A program made the position numbers and the translations under genes. Positions 50,433-62,855 of a stretch of DNA of 64,000 nt are shown piece after piece. The notes beneath the pieces are model-generated. The model was not told the DNA's origin. It ran no database searches and saw only the letters and a program-made list of their open reading frames with translations. Within the stretch, counting starts at the first letter, position 1, and each line of letters starts with the position of its first letter. This stretch comes from Eopsaltria australis (lineage: Eukaryota > Chordata > Aves > Passeriformes > Petroicidae): positions 62,001-126,000 of the forward strand of contig JAVTVJ010000048.1 of assembly GCA_034509425.1 (NCBI GenBank), in the 5' to 3' direction.

Positions 50433-52303
50433 TAATTTGCTTTCCATTGGAAATATGCCTTTATTTTCCATAAATATTTTCCACAATTTCCATTTTAAAA
50501 CGATCTAAATTTCTTCAGCTCTCTGATGTAAATCAGATGTTTATGCAACTCATGATTACTTTATAAACAAAGCCCTATTTCTCAGATGGAGAGGTTACCT
50601 TTATATTTACTGTGGCAGTTAATTTCAACTTATAACTTCTGAATCAACCTTAGAATACCGTGGACAAATCTGTAAAAGAGTGCTGATGACAAGAGAAGCC
50701 TTGCCCTGCTTTTCACTTGTACTGCACCTTACTTCACTGGCTAGATTCTTCCATGAAGTACCTCTGCTTTGTGAAAGAGAGAACTACTTTCAATTTCAAG
50801 TAGATGAATGCTTAACAAAAGTTAATTAATTTGACCTCAGAAAACAATTGTTTGAGAGAGGAATGCTCCTGGAAACTACCACACGAAGAGAATGTGCTAC
50901 TTTCTCAAGGTTGTTCGCAGTTTCGGTGACAAGGACAAGAACTGCTACCTCTTCATCCCCTGTTACTGCTCTTTCCAAGATCTGTCACTTCTAAACACCT
51001 CAGTGTTTCAGGCAGAACATGTTCTGCCACAGGTCTACCTGAGGTAACCGAAGAACTAGCAGTTATTAATACAAAGAAGTATTATTCCCCTTCTACATGT
51101 GGGAGAAATTATTGAAGTGAATTAACTTGCCCAAGTTCCCAAAGGAACTCAGTGTCTGAAGAGGAAAAACAACTTTTCACTCCCCTTCTGGGTCTAAATC
51201 CAATACCCCACTCTCAGCCACAAAGCATAACTTGTTAAAATGGTATCAGATCTCTTCAAGGAAAAATCACCTGGAGGTATACACAGAGGCTTGTTTATAA
51301 TCATCAGGGACTAGGAGGCAGATCGCTAACCCAGCTCTGTACACAGAAACCTGAAAGATAAGAGAGAGCAGACATACTTCATATTTGTTCTCAAGGCCGC
51401 TTGGTTCTTTAGAGACTTCATTTTGCAGACTGCCAAGAGAACATCTTGCAAGATGGGGTCACTTCAACTTAGCTCCCAGCAGTGTGGTAAATCAGATCCT
51501 GTCTATGTACCACAATACAACCTCTCATTTAGAAGAAAAATCTATCCTTAATAATCTATCAAGGTGAAGAAAACAGTGCAAAAGGAAATGCAGACCGTCA
51601 TGCCTGTGAGAGCTTACTGTTCAGCTGGCAGCAGAAGTAGATCTAGGAGTGAAGTACACGACTCCTGCATTCGTCTCCCTGAGTGATAATTCTAAAACCT
51701 ATTTTGCCACCAGTGAGTGTTATTTCTCTGCTGACCAGAAAATCAAAGAAAAATGGATGATAACACTGTAATAATCAGCAACTTGCTTCTTCCCATAAGA
51801 GGCTGAGAGTGAACTTCAAGCAGAGTCTTTCTATAATGCTTCCATTCTATTGACTGAAATCCTGACTTCTCTTGCAACCATGAGTATTTTTGTTGCTGAA
51901 TTCATGGAGACTAAGATTTCATCCATGATTGTTTAATTGTGACAATGAGCACAAGTATGTGTATTTTCAAGAGCTCAGTTCTCAGTGCTGGTTTTCCTTA
52001 AAATATGGCATTTTGCTGCAATTTTTAAGGAGAAATCAGCCCTTTGGAAAATATAGCAAAAATGGACTACAAAGTTCAAATTGATAAAAGCCTTCTGGCA
52101 TTTGGATTTGCAGTATGTTAGATTAGATAGCAAACTACAGGGATCAGGAGCTAAAAATGTCAGGGTAAATTCAGTGACAGCTAACTTGTACAGGTCTTAA
52201 ATATAAATTTCTGTAAATGGTAATAAAGCATTAGGGTTTCTTACTTAACATTGTTGTACATCTACAGGCCAGGGTCAGGATGCTCAATTCCCTGCTGATC
52301 TGA
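50433..52303. other. Non-coding DNA, no gene seen
   Basis: Unique-looking DNA, slightly less AT-rich between 50880 and 51720. Open frame 51385-51567 (60 codons) has no recognisable feature. Confidence 0.5.
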
Positions 52304-52365
52304 AGCGAAGCCGATCTTCGCTGATCATCAAGTGAAGTGAATATGCATCAAGTGAAGTGAATATG
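52304..52365. repeat. Hairpin next to a 20-bp perfect tandem duplication
   Basis: AGCGAAG (52304-52310) and CTTCGCT (52316-52322) form a perfect 7-bp inverted repeat around a 5-base loop. Four bases later a 20-bp unit, CATCAAGTGAAGTGAATATG, occurs twice head to tail (52326-52345 and 52346-52365). Each unit also has an internal AGTGA/AGTGA direct repeat. The hairpin contains three CpG in otherwise CpG-poor DNA. Confidence 0.85.
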
Positions 52366-55300
52366 CATGCAACCCCTAGCATGCAAAGCAGGGGTTACAA
52401 TTTTAAAAAGTAGCAGCATCAACAAATAATAAGTAGTGTTCATAAACCTTTTAGGAATGTTCTGCTACGCAAAGAATAACTGGTATTAGAAACAGACCCC
52501 TTATCTCTGGAAAACACATTTGTTAGGCTTATAAACAAGATATAAATTATGTATACCCTTGCTGATGTGACAAAATACAACAAATGAATTTTAAAAAAAT
52601 TTCATTAAATTTTAAATAAATTGCAGTTTTAACTCATGAGGAGATTGTTTCTTTCAAGAGTGTTTTTTTTTTTATAACTTAGTTTTGTCCTTATATGGCA
52701 AAAGTTGCTGCCAACTCCTTCAGAAAAAAATATTACCATTAATGTTGTGAAAAAGAAAAAATAATGACTCATATAGCCACCAGGAAAAATATTTTTTTTC
52801 CAGTGAACAAGATTAATGGCCCTCTACCCTGGCCATTGCATGGTGTTAGAACAGCAAATTACAATAGCAGTCACCAAAAATTTTGCCCACACATTTGAAA
52901 AGTAAGAAGTACTTCTCAATAGCACTCAAAGGCATTTCAGTCTTCACGATTTTACCAAGTGGTTATAAGTTTTTTTCCTCCAAAACACTTGAGTTTTCCT
53001 TATTGCTGCTGTAGCTCTGCTAGCATAAACCTCTTTCATTCTGTATCACTTCAATCTTATATGACAACGATATTTGGGTAGTATAAAACTTCATGATTAT
53101 TTTTTTCTTTTGGCTGATCTTTCTGTGCTTTCCCTTTTCTCTTCATGTTTATCACTTGTTTTCATCGTCCATATCTATACCACTCCCTCCAAATCAGACA
53201 AAATTCTCCTCTCTGCCTCTCTTTTTAGGTAAACAAAGACTTAAAGGAATATTACAAAAAATGGTAGTGGCAGAATTTGCTCTCTAATGACAGATTTTGC
53301 AAAGAAACCCCAGGTAATATAGTCTTCAATATTGCTATTAATATCTCCTACCTACAAAACCTGTTTAATTTCACAGGAAAGAAGGTCTTAAGTGGTTTTT
53401 GTATGTTATATCAGTTAAATTATCATCGTACTAATCAGTTAGTAGCATTTGTGAAAGGTCAGAGGTTCTGGATTACAGCAAACCGAGGCTGTTTGGATCT
53501 TCTGTTTTGATACATTCTACAGCAGCTAAAGCAAAGCAGGGTAACTAGTTTTGTTATAAAAAGTATAGCTGATCCAAACCATGCTTTCAAATACACAGCA
53601 GCTTTATCCATTTAATCTTATTAATTCCAAAACAGAACCCTTTAAAGTAAGAAAACAAATTGTAGGACCATTCAATCAAGTCAAATGCTTCCTCTACATC
53701 AAAGTAAAATAAACATTTCATGCTTCCTGTTGTTTCAGTGGCCATATGTATAACTGAGAAAGGCTAAATGCAGTGTTTGAAGCTGATCCTTTTTCACAAA
53801 GCTGGATGTATCGGGTGGAATGAAATTCCCTTCAAAAGAGATTTTCAAAGCCTTGGCCTAACGCTTCTTTAACTGAAGCAAATAGACACTGCAGGCAGAG
53901 CTGAGGTGTATGGTCTCTCTGACAGTTCAGGCTGATAGGCTGAAGAGAAGTCAGGGGAGAATTAAGCACTTAGATTGCAGAAAAGCAGTCTCAAGACATA
54001 TATCGAAAAAAATCCCAGTGATTAAATTATAAATGCTTACTTGACAGAAGCATGTCTAAGCATTGTTGATATAATTCAGAAAGGAAATGTTTTTACCAGG
54101 ATAAGTGAGTGCTGCTGTGTGTTCCTATATATGTGTTGTGAATAACACCAGTTATGGCTAAAATAAGGTGTTCCCACAGTAGCTGCAGAAACCCCTGGTG
54201 ACTGCTACAGGGTAGGGAGACAGAGACCCATCTTCTGAGATTGAGAACATTGCCGTGTTTCAGAAATCAGTAAAAATAGTTGTCCATTTTTATTTCTTCA
54301 TATAAATTTTAATATTGGGCTGATGTAATTTGATACTTTATGCATTTGCTTGGGTTTGTTCAGAAAGACAGACTACGTCAGTTGTTGGGTTTCGGACAGC
54401 TCAGTTCAATGCTCTTTCACTCTAATATTTGGAATAGCTACTTTGAAAGTTTTACTGCTTAAGGTAAGTGAATGTTTTCTGACAGTTTCCTTGAAAGTAG
54501 AGTCGGATTTTAGACAAAAGGAAACTATTAATTTGAAAATTTTGAAGGAGGAAACATTTTAGCACAACCTATATTGTGGAATAATAATTCCACATTGAGC
54601 AGTGGAATGCACCAATGTTCACTCTCTAATAAACTGAAATCCTATGGAAAAGTGAATGTTCCTTTTAATGTGAAACTCACCTTAAAAATGTAATTTTTCT
54701 CCCGGCCTGGAAAAAAATTATAGAGCAGTTCTAATTTTATAGAGTACTTGAAATTTCTACCTGTGCCAGTATTCAGAATGACCTCCCATCCCTCCGACAA
54801 CCTTCAGGCATTAACAACTCTAACTAGAAAATCTATTTTGAAATGACATTGTGCAGTTCTTCTACAGTGAAATGCAATGCACTAGTTTTCACTGAAGCAT
54901 TCTTGACTTAGAGTCATAACATGGAACAATGAATAATGCTTAAATTATTTATTTAGGACAAAAGCATAAGGAGAAAGCAGATTTTATACCAACAGCACAG
55001 AAAGAAGCAGTCAACCAAGTACACAAGCAAAACCATAAAACAAGCCTAAAATGTCCAAAGTGGATGAATGGATCTCCTGCAAAGTCTCATGCAGTTTCCC
55101 TTGATTGAGAAAATTATTGGCTTATTTCTACATAAATGAGAGAGAGAGAGCAAGAACTCTCTGGAAACTTCCTTTTTTGCTTGTCCAAAATCCTGAAGTG
55201 TTCAATACTTTTAAAACTTTTCTTGACGCGTCAATATTTTTAGCGAAGATTTTACTATCTTTGGAGACAAAAAATAACCCAAAACATTGATACTTTCCAC

Positions 55301-56705
55301 TGCAAGCCTATAGGTTATTATCTTCAATCATCCTTAACCTCTGTACCATGGATATTTAGTGACAAAGGTTTTTAATCACCTAAGTTTACAAAGTTGGATT
55401 ATTATATTTTGAAGGTATTTATTGTATTTTAAAAATGTGAAATTTGCAGAATTTTAAGGTGACAACACAGTGCAATAGTAATTTTAGATAGTTCACAAGG
55501 GCAAATAAAAGATTCCTACAAAAATTCAGTTGTTATATATAAATTCTATTACTAATACTGTTCTAAGAAGGCTTGCAGAAAAATTATTGAGTTGGCTGAT
55601 TATTAATAGCAGAGGAGACCAGAGCAGAATGTTCACTTTTATCTGGAGTGGATTTTAAAGTGAATAGTAAGAGAGCAACAGTGCACAGATTATTATTCAA
55701 TTGTCCACTTATTTGTTCCATGTGCATCTCTTCTTTCCAATCAGAAAAATCCATATCTATGCATAATAAAGAGTAAAAACACAGAGAACAGCAGTCTTTT
55801 CAAAATGTTTTTTTTTTTCCTAAAATGAGAGACTATTGGAAATTTTCTAATCTAGTTAGTAACTTGACAATTGTTACAGTTTTAACTTGCAGAAACACAG
55901 TAATTTTTCGTCTATTAAAGGTGAGAAAAAAATGTTTCCAGTGTGTGTTTCTATGTATTATTTTTTCACATTCTATAAAACCTCGTTTCCTTCACATCAG
56001 GTGTGGTATAGATCTTATTTTTCATTAACAAATGACTTCTGGGACTGCTCAGATTGAAACTGTAGCATTTACTTATCCCAGAACTTTCCTCTCCCCTCAA
56101 TATCAATCTAGTTGCAGTAGTAAAAATGCTAAAATCTCACATAATTTTAAATCTAATTTCTTTCACCTTTCAAGTAATCTGTAGGTATTCAGACAGAACA
56201 TATTTCCAGTTATAAATTTCAAGGGTTCTAAAGTTTCCTTTTCTTAATTTTTGTTTGCTTCATATATTCTTCTGTATTCTAGACCTTACCCTGCAATGCA
56301 ACTACAGAGAGAACCATTAGACAAATAGAAGAGTATTATTTATCACTTGAAAACAAGATAACCCAATAATATAGGATATTCTTCTTGTAATATTGGTAAT
56401 TTCCTAATATTAAGATTTGATTTTTCCTATTTCCAAAACCCTAATCAATTGAATATCTCCCCTAAGACCATGTGCATGAAGCATAAAATAAGAAACTATG
56501 AACTAATTAAAACCTTACAATCTCATTGCCAAGTTCCAATTCACAGTCCAAACCCTGATAAATTAGGTTCAAATGAAATAGGAATCATATTTCTAGTTAT
56601 CTGTTGATATCTCTTGGATATGTGAATTTTCCAAGGAGAATAAAATAACTTTTTGCCCATTTTACAGGTTGTTTAATTTCCTAGACCTAAGATAAGGAAA
56701 ATAGC
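52366..56705. other. Non-coding DNA, no gene seen
   Basis: AT-rich. A short GA run (about 55138-55151) and T-runs (52665-52674, 55808-55818) are the only simple repeats. Open frames (53093-53510, 54350-54562, 55105-55290, 55825-56028) are all under 80 codons without domains. Confidence 0.5.
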
Positions 56706-58215
56706 GTATCGTAGAACAGTTTGGTTTGGAAGGGAACTTTAAAGATCATCCAGTTTCAACACACTTGCCATGGGCAGGGACAACTTCCACCATAACAGGT
56801 TGCTCAAATCCCCATCCAACCTGAACTTGAACATATCAAGGGGTGGGGCATCCATTACTTCTTTGGACAACCTGTCTCAGAGCTTGACCACAATCACAGT
56901 AAAGAATTTCTTCCTAATATCTAATCTAAACCTAACCTCTTGCAGTTTAAAAGCATTACCCTTAACAATAGCCAATAAAAAGTCCCTCTGGATCTTTTCT
57001 GTAGGCCCCTTTAGGTACTGGAAGGCTGCTGGAATGTGTCTCCAGAGTTTCTGTTCTTCAGCCCCAGCTCTCTCAGCCAGTCCTCAAAGGAGAGGTGCTC
57101 TATCCCTCATGACCCTCCTCTGGACTTCTTAGGTGGGATCCTCAGAACTGGATGAATTATTCCATGGGGATAACACAAGAGTCAGGGAGTGGGGAAGAAT
57201 CACCTCTCTCAAACTGCTGGCCACACTTCTGATGCAGTCCAGAACAGGACTGGCTTTCTGGGCTGTGAGTGCATATTGTGCACATTCCCAACTCATATTT
57301 AGGATTTTATCTACCAACATCCCCAAGTCCTTTCTACAGGGTTGCTTTCAATGCACTCATCAACCAGCCTCTATCCAAGTTTGAGTTTGACCTGACCCAG
57401 GTGCGGGATCTTGCCCGATATGAACTTCATGTGGTTTGTATGGGCTCACCTTTCTCTCCTGTCAATGTCCCTGTGGATGGAATTCCATCTCTACAAACTA
57501 GCTGAAAGTGCACTCAAGCCCACTATCCAGATCCCTGACAAAGATGTTAAATAGCACTGGTCCCAGTGCCGACCTGTGAGGGAGATACTTATGATTGCTA
57601 TCCTCCTGGACATTGAGCCACTGACCATGACACTCTGAGTGTGACCATTCAGTCAATTCCTCATCCACCAAGTGGTTCATCCATCAAATCCACATCTCTC
57701 CAGTTTAGAGACATGTCATGCAGGACAGTGTCAAATGCTGGGACAGTGTCAAATGCTGTGCACAAGTCTTTATCCAGCAATGCTGTAACCCCACTGTAAA
57801 AGTCCACCAAAATTGCCAGGCGCCATTTGCCCTCAGTGAAGCCAAGCTGGCTGTCAACAATCAATCACCTGTCACTTTTCCATGTGCCTTGGCATAGTTT
57901 CCAGGAGGATCTTCTCCATGGTCTTGCAAGGAACAGAGGTGAGACTGACTAGCCTGTGTTTACCTGGAGGTTCCTTTCATCCCTTTTTAAAATTGGGGGT
58001 TATGTTTTCTTTTCCAGTCACTGAGAAGTTCACCAGTCTGTCATGACTTTTTTAATATGATGGATAGTGTCTTAGCAACTTCATCTGTCATGGAAACACT
58101 GACAGGTTGTCGTTCAGAGTTCATGACCTGGATGAATCAAGCCACTCCTTTGGTTTCTCTCCTCTCCTGTGTCTATAGAGGAATTGCCATTGCAGCCCTT
58201 ATTAACTTGTTCTGG
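56706..58215 (-). mobile_element. CR1 retrotransposon, longest copy (reverse transcriptase to 3' UTR)
   Basis: The minus strand carries, from 5' to 3', a reverse-transcriptase palm with AFDTV (about 57756-57720), the LGPVLFNIFVRDLDSGLEC motif (about 57570-57505), a HMKF..GKIPHLG region, CAQYALTAQKASPVLDC and SVASSLREVILP. The 3' UTR follows, up to a tail region 'gtagaacagtttggtttgg' at 56711. The order matches CR1 ORF2 and 3' UTR. Stops and frameshifts are present. The FADD catalytic box expected right after GLEC is missing through a small deletion near 57500. An 18-bp duplication doubles the AFDTV region. The endonuclease and ORF1 are absent (5' truncation at about 58215). No active protein is expected. 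Confidence 0.92.
57723..57758 (-). repeat. 18-bp in-frame duplication inside CR1 reverse transcriptase
   Basis: GGACAGTGTCAAATGCTG occurs twice in tandem (57723-57740 and 57741-57758). On the minus strand this repeats six residues, giving AFDTVPAFDTV. The region is the CR1 palm motif that carries a catalytic aspartate and is normally present once. Confidence 0.95.
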
Positions 58216-60052
58216 CAGATGTCAAGACCAGTTATTTAGAAAACAATATAAAATCTAAGACACATAATTTAATATACAACCATATAGTTCAAGATGTTTC
58301 TCTGATCACATATTTCAAGATAGAAAGATAGAAGAATATTATTTTTCACTTATTGTTAAATCTCATGTATTTTCTATATTTTTAATAGTCAGCGACTATG
58401 TTTCTGTTGTCCTCACACTTACAAATGTATATGAATTGCTGTAAGCTAAAAGCAAGCCATTGATACTTCGTAATTTGTTCACTAAAATAATTTATTAAAT
58501 TTCAGATATATATTTTTAATGACTTTAAAAAAAGTAAGTTCACCTCTCTGGTAATTTTTCTCAATCTGTATTGGTTTAAGTATACTCTTTGTCTTCAGCC
58601 AAACAATACTGCATGACTCAGTACAAATTATGCACTATTATATCCTGCAGGAAAATAATTTAATGTGAAATATATTCTACTTTGTTGATATTTTACAACA
58701 AATAGCTAAAAGATAAAACTATATCTTAATTGCACTATGTTATTCATTACTCCACAATGTTTCTTCTTATCTGAAAAGACACACCTATTGCCCTCATCAC
58801 TGAGGTACCTTGTTAATTTTGCAGCCAGAGACACTGAAACATACCAAAGATGAGAACGGCTCCAGTTCTCTCACAATGTTGTGGTATAAGACTTAGAATT
58901 TCCATAATAATAAACTTACTCTATAATAAACTTTTCCCTTTTTAGATATTCTTTCATAAGTTTGTTCAGCCTCCTCTCTTTCAAAAGAAAACTACACACC
59001 ATATTTAGAAACTGAGGTAGTAATGAGCAAAATTGAGATACCATATGGTTTTCTAAGCTCTGCAATTTCAGAAATATCTATCTCAGGTCTTATCAGTAGC
59101 ACTACACTTCTGTTTAAATCACAACTATCTCCAAAATCGTAACCCATTTCCTGGAAATGTGAGCTCCTTTCTTTTAGCGCTACATTATCATAAATATGAT
59201 GTCTCTTTGACTTATCAGTAACAAAATTATGCAGTTTCAATATTTCTTTTAGTATTTCCCAAAAATCTGCTTAATCACAGGCAATGCATATAAAGGACAG
59301 CTTCAGTAAAAGTTATCAGTTCATATTCATCTTTCTTTTAGCATATTGGTACTGAATTTTAATCACTGTATTATTTCAGGCTTTTTCTGTGACAAAAATT
59401 CATTCACACCCTCCCAGTCTAATTTTAGGACTTTTTTTAATGTTTGTACCTCTTTGAACTTTCTCACCAGTAAATTAATCTTCTTTTGAAACACTGTTAA
59501 TCAAATATGCTGCTTGAATTTCTTTTTTGTTTACCACTTCTGTTGTTTACTGTTGACCCTGATATGATACTGTGCATTTTCACAGAGTGGATATATTGTT
59601 CATCCAAACAGAAGAAGCTATGCTGTGTACATAAAAATAAGTACATGTCTTCATGACACTTCAAAAATGCTTGTACATTTTTCAAGACATTCAAAAGACA
59701 CAAAAAAAGATAAATGAAAAGAAAACACTGTAGTCAAGTTTTGAATTGAAAGAACATTTTTGCTATACCCTTGTTATTCCTTAGAAATTCTTCTTGGAAG
59801 ATACTCTACACACTAACATTACAGAATAGACAAACCTTCAGTGAAAGCACCGGGAAAGGTGACATTTACATGAGTATGTCACTTTGTTGGACTGTTTCTC
59901 TGAAAATTAGCTCACAAAATGGAGGACCACATCGAAGTGGTCTGCCTTAGCTATACAAGATCTCACAGTCTTTTGTAAAGTTCTATCTATCATTATTCAT
60001 TTTAAGTCGATTTGTATATGATTATACAGTGCTCCAAATTTTAATAAAGAAG
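58216..60052. other. Non-coding DNA, no gene seen
   Basis: AT-rich. Two minus-strand frames (58992-59240, 59497-59703) are 82 and 68 codons and have no domain. Confidence 0.5.
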
Positions 60053-60387
60053 AGGAAGGAAGGAAGGAAGGAATTCTGGAAGGAAGGAATTCTGGAAGGA
60101 AGGAAGGAATTCTGGAAGGAATTCTGGAAGGAAGGAATTCTGGAAGGAATTCTGGAAGGAAGGAATTCTGGAAGGAAGGAATTCTGGAAGGAATTCTGGA
60201 AGGAATTCTGGAAGGAAGGAATTCTGGAAGGAAGGATTTCTGGAAGGAAGGAAGGAATTCTGGAAGGAAGGAATTCTGGAATTCTGGAATTCTGGAATTC
60301 TGGAATTCTGGAAGGAAGGAAGGAAGGAAGGAAGGAAGGAAGGAAGGAAGGAAGGAAGGAAGGAAGGAAGGAAGGAAGGAAGGAAGG
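60053..60387 (+). repeat. Compound satellite: (GGAA)n mixed with GGAATTCT units
   Basis: About 335 bp of pure simple repeat. From 60053 to about 60265 GGAA pairs alternate irregularly with GGAATTCT. Next come about five consecutive GGAATTCT units (about 60267-60310). The array ends with an uninterrupted (GGAA)n array of about 19 units (about 60310-60387). I count 17 GAATTC (EcoRI) sites and one variant GGATTTCT at 60235-60242. No stop codon falls in some frames, so long open frames appear on both strands (plus 60029-60400, minus 60460-60041). These are artefacts of the repeat. Confidence 0.97.
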
Positions 60388-61805
60388 CTTTGGGGTTTAA
60401 AATTCTGAATTTAATTGTATAGGCTTCCATGTCTTTAAAAAATGACACAATGTAAAGCAATAATCTGGCATGCAGATCAAGAATAGGAAAAAGGAAAAGA
60501 AATAGAGTTCTGTTATACTGGGAAAATGTTGGTTGTATTATTATTTCTTCTTAGCATTAAGAAATCTATAAAAGAAATGTAAGGGTTCATAAACTAGCCC
60601 CAATGCCTTGCCTAGTTTAGTGCACATTATATATTTAGTGCTGAAAGGAACCGAAAATGTATAAACAAAGTGCTTCTTCAAAGAAGCAGGTTTCTGAGAT
60701 ATTTTCTTTATCATTTTTGAAGTATTTAACAGTTATTTCACAAAAAATAGTCCTCCCTTTCCATATGGTTATAGTGTATTTTTTATCTGTTTGAGCAAGC
60801 AGATAATTTGGTGCAAGAAAGTTAAGGATGTAATTTGCTCGAAGTGTTCCTAAAAGTCAAATGTGTTGTATAGTTATAGCATTGCTTTATTGACTTTCTA
60901 AACATTTGTCTTTCTTCTACTTGCCATATTTCTGGACTTATGTGGAAAATATAGTATTTTGTCTTGATAAGAATTTGAAATGGAAAGCCCTAAATAGAGT
61001 GAATATCACTGAATATTCAGTTGTTAGCTGTGTGTCCTTTTATTAATTTATGACATTTGAATTCTACAACAGAACCCTGAAAAACAACCTTCCAGTTCAA
61101 AGGAATACAAAAATAATTAATGTTTTGAGTTATTCTGAGGACACAAACAGAAAACCTTTACTTAAAGAAAAATATAATACTCAAAAAATAAAAATTTCCC
61201 AGAAGTCTCATTATGTAAAAAAAGTCAAACTCATTGACTAAAGTCAAAATAGGAAGTATATTTTACATCTTCCACAGAAGTAACTTCACAGCATTATTTT
61301 GCTGTTTCTTCTGTTTTCAGTCTTGCAGGGGAATAACTGTAAGTAATTACTCATTCTGTTAAAAAATCCAGGCAAAAAGGAAGAGTATGTTTTGCTATTT
61401 TTACATAGATTTTATAAAAGCAATATTATTTCATATATGGGCACGTTCCTTGTTCTCAGTTTCCTGCAATGCTTCTGTACACCACAATCCAAACACCAGC
61501 AGAAAAAAAAAAGCCTGGTAAAATTGGGGCATGTGTTTGCAGTAACACAGAATTTAGCAAACACTCTTAAAACAGAAGTCTCTTTCCTTTTTAGCATTGA
61601 CTCTACTAGATTTGAAATTCAGCAGATCAGAATCCATGCAACCCTTACACAAAGCACCAAGTAACCCCAGTTTTAAAATCAGTTCCAGTTTTACTTTCTT
61701 TACACGTCTTCAGTGAGGCTAACTGATAACAGAGGTGGTGGAAAAAGAATCTTAGTCAGAAAAATAAGAAGAAAAAAAAAAAAAAGAAGAAAGTCTTTTT
61801 CCTTA
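60388..61805. other. Non-coding DNA, no gene seen
   Basis: AT-rich. Contains an acceptor-like tract followed closely by GTAAGT (61298-61344, see findings) and A-runs near 61501-61512 and 61772-61785. Two overlapping frames at 61392-61664 look like chance. Confidence 0.5.
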
Positions 61806-62085
61806 ATCAGGCCCTCTTCTTCTCTGTAGGGATGTTCAAACAGTTCAGAGAGCACCTGCTGTTCATGGGGGGAGAAACATTTGTTCTGCCAAAGGAAGTA
61901 TTTTGCATAAAGCCGCGTGGATCAAGAGTGGCACCCAGTGGTTGATGCTTTGCCACCGCAATGCGGTTCCAAATGCTGTGTTTCCCTGCCCTTCTGTCTC
62001 GAGTGCTTTCTGCATGGAAGGAATAGCTCTTAAGCCACTCTGGTTTAATAGAATTAAGCCAAATATTGTTTGGTAGGTTTTTTTT
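61806..62085 (-). other. Candidate exon or decayed coding block of unknown identity
   Basis: A GC- and CpG-richer island in AT-rich DNA (motifs 'aaagccgcgtgg', 'accgcaatgcgg', 'tctcgag'). On the minus strand one frame stays open for roughly 85 codons and reads like natural protein: KHSIWNRIAVAKHQPLGATL, then DPRGFMQNTSFGRTNVSPP. A TGA stop lies on the low-coordinate side at about 61806-61808. The plus strand is also open, from 61807 to a TAG at 62074-62076, after an acceptor-like 'cttcttctctgtag' (AG at 61828-61829). So the coding strand is uncertain. I do not recognise a family. It could be an exon, a retrocopy, or GC-rich DNA that happens to lack stops. Confidence 0.25.
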
Positions 62086-62814
62086 TACTAAAGTCTTTTA
62101 CTATTCTAAACAGTATGCAACGCATGATGTTTTCAAATACCAGTTTTATACGGGTTTTAGGCAGACTTTTACTAGTTAGGGCTAAAAATAACATGAAACC
62201 AATGTGAAAGAAGAATTATGAAGTCAATGTAAAAGAAAAATTAGTCAATTAATAAAAACAAAATGGCATCTTGGCATAATACTGTGAAAGCCTGTAAGTT
62301 TAAGCAGTGCTTGCACATAATGTAACACTAATGTTAATTAATAATATATTATTATCATAATATTAATAATGCAGTAAGAGTCCATTATCTAAAAGTAAGC
62401 ACACACATTATTTCTGTAAGGAATTACCTATATGGTTGCACTCACACTGCTTCTTCTTAAGCCCTGATCGTGCCAGTGAATCAACACAAAAGACTGCAAA
62501 TTCTTCCAGACACAACCTGTGTTTTAAGGTTTGTAGGCAGGATTAACTGAAATAGAACGAAAATAAAAAGGATCTATATTTAAATGTTGTGCTTTTCTTT
62601 CAAAGTGCTAGAGTACAGTCAACTGAAGGGTGTTCCCTTATTGTATGTGAGGGAATAAATAATATCTAAATTACTCATCTTTCAGGCTAAGCATTATGAG
62701 GATTTTTTCCTGCCTGATGTTATGGATTGGAATATTACCTGCTACGTGACAACACAACCTATTTACTTCATTGTAGATGGTTAACCACTTCTCCACCACA
62801 GAACAAGTGATACC

Positions 62815-62815
<1 letters not shown>
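62086..62815. other. Non-coding DNA, no gene seen
   Basis: AT-rich. It includes an extreme AT stretch with repeated ATTAATAATA-like motifs at about 62333-62372. No element recognised. Confidence 0.5.

Positions 62816-62854
<39 letters not shown>
62816..62854. repeat. (TA)n-(CA)n compound microsatellite
   Basis: About 15 TA units (62816-62845) pass directly into about 5 CA units. The minus-strand frame that crosses it, starting CVCIYIYIYIYIYI, is an artefact. Confidence 0.95.

Positions 62855-62855
<1 letters not shown>

Noticed and set aside
56770..57864. Several open frames on both strands taken as possible genes
   Set aside because: All lie inside the CR1 copy. The minus-strand ones are pieces of its dead reverse transcriptase and the plus-strand ones are antisense shadows.
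60029..60460. Open frames of 123 (plus) and 139 (minus) codons
   Set aside because: They are read-through of the GGAA/GGAATTCT array, giving repeated WKEGILEG and LPSFLPSF; both strands are open because the repeat lacks stops.
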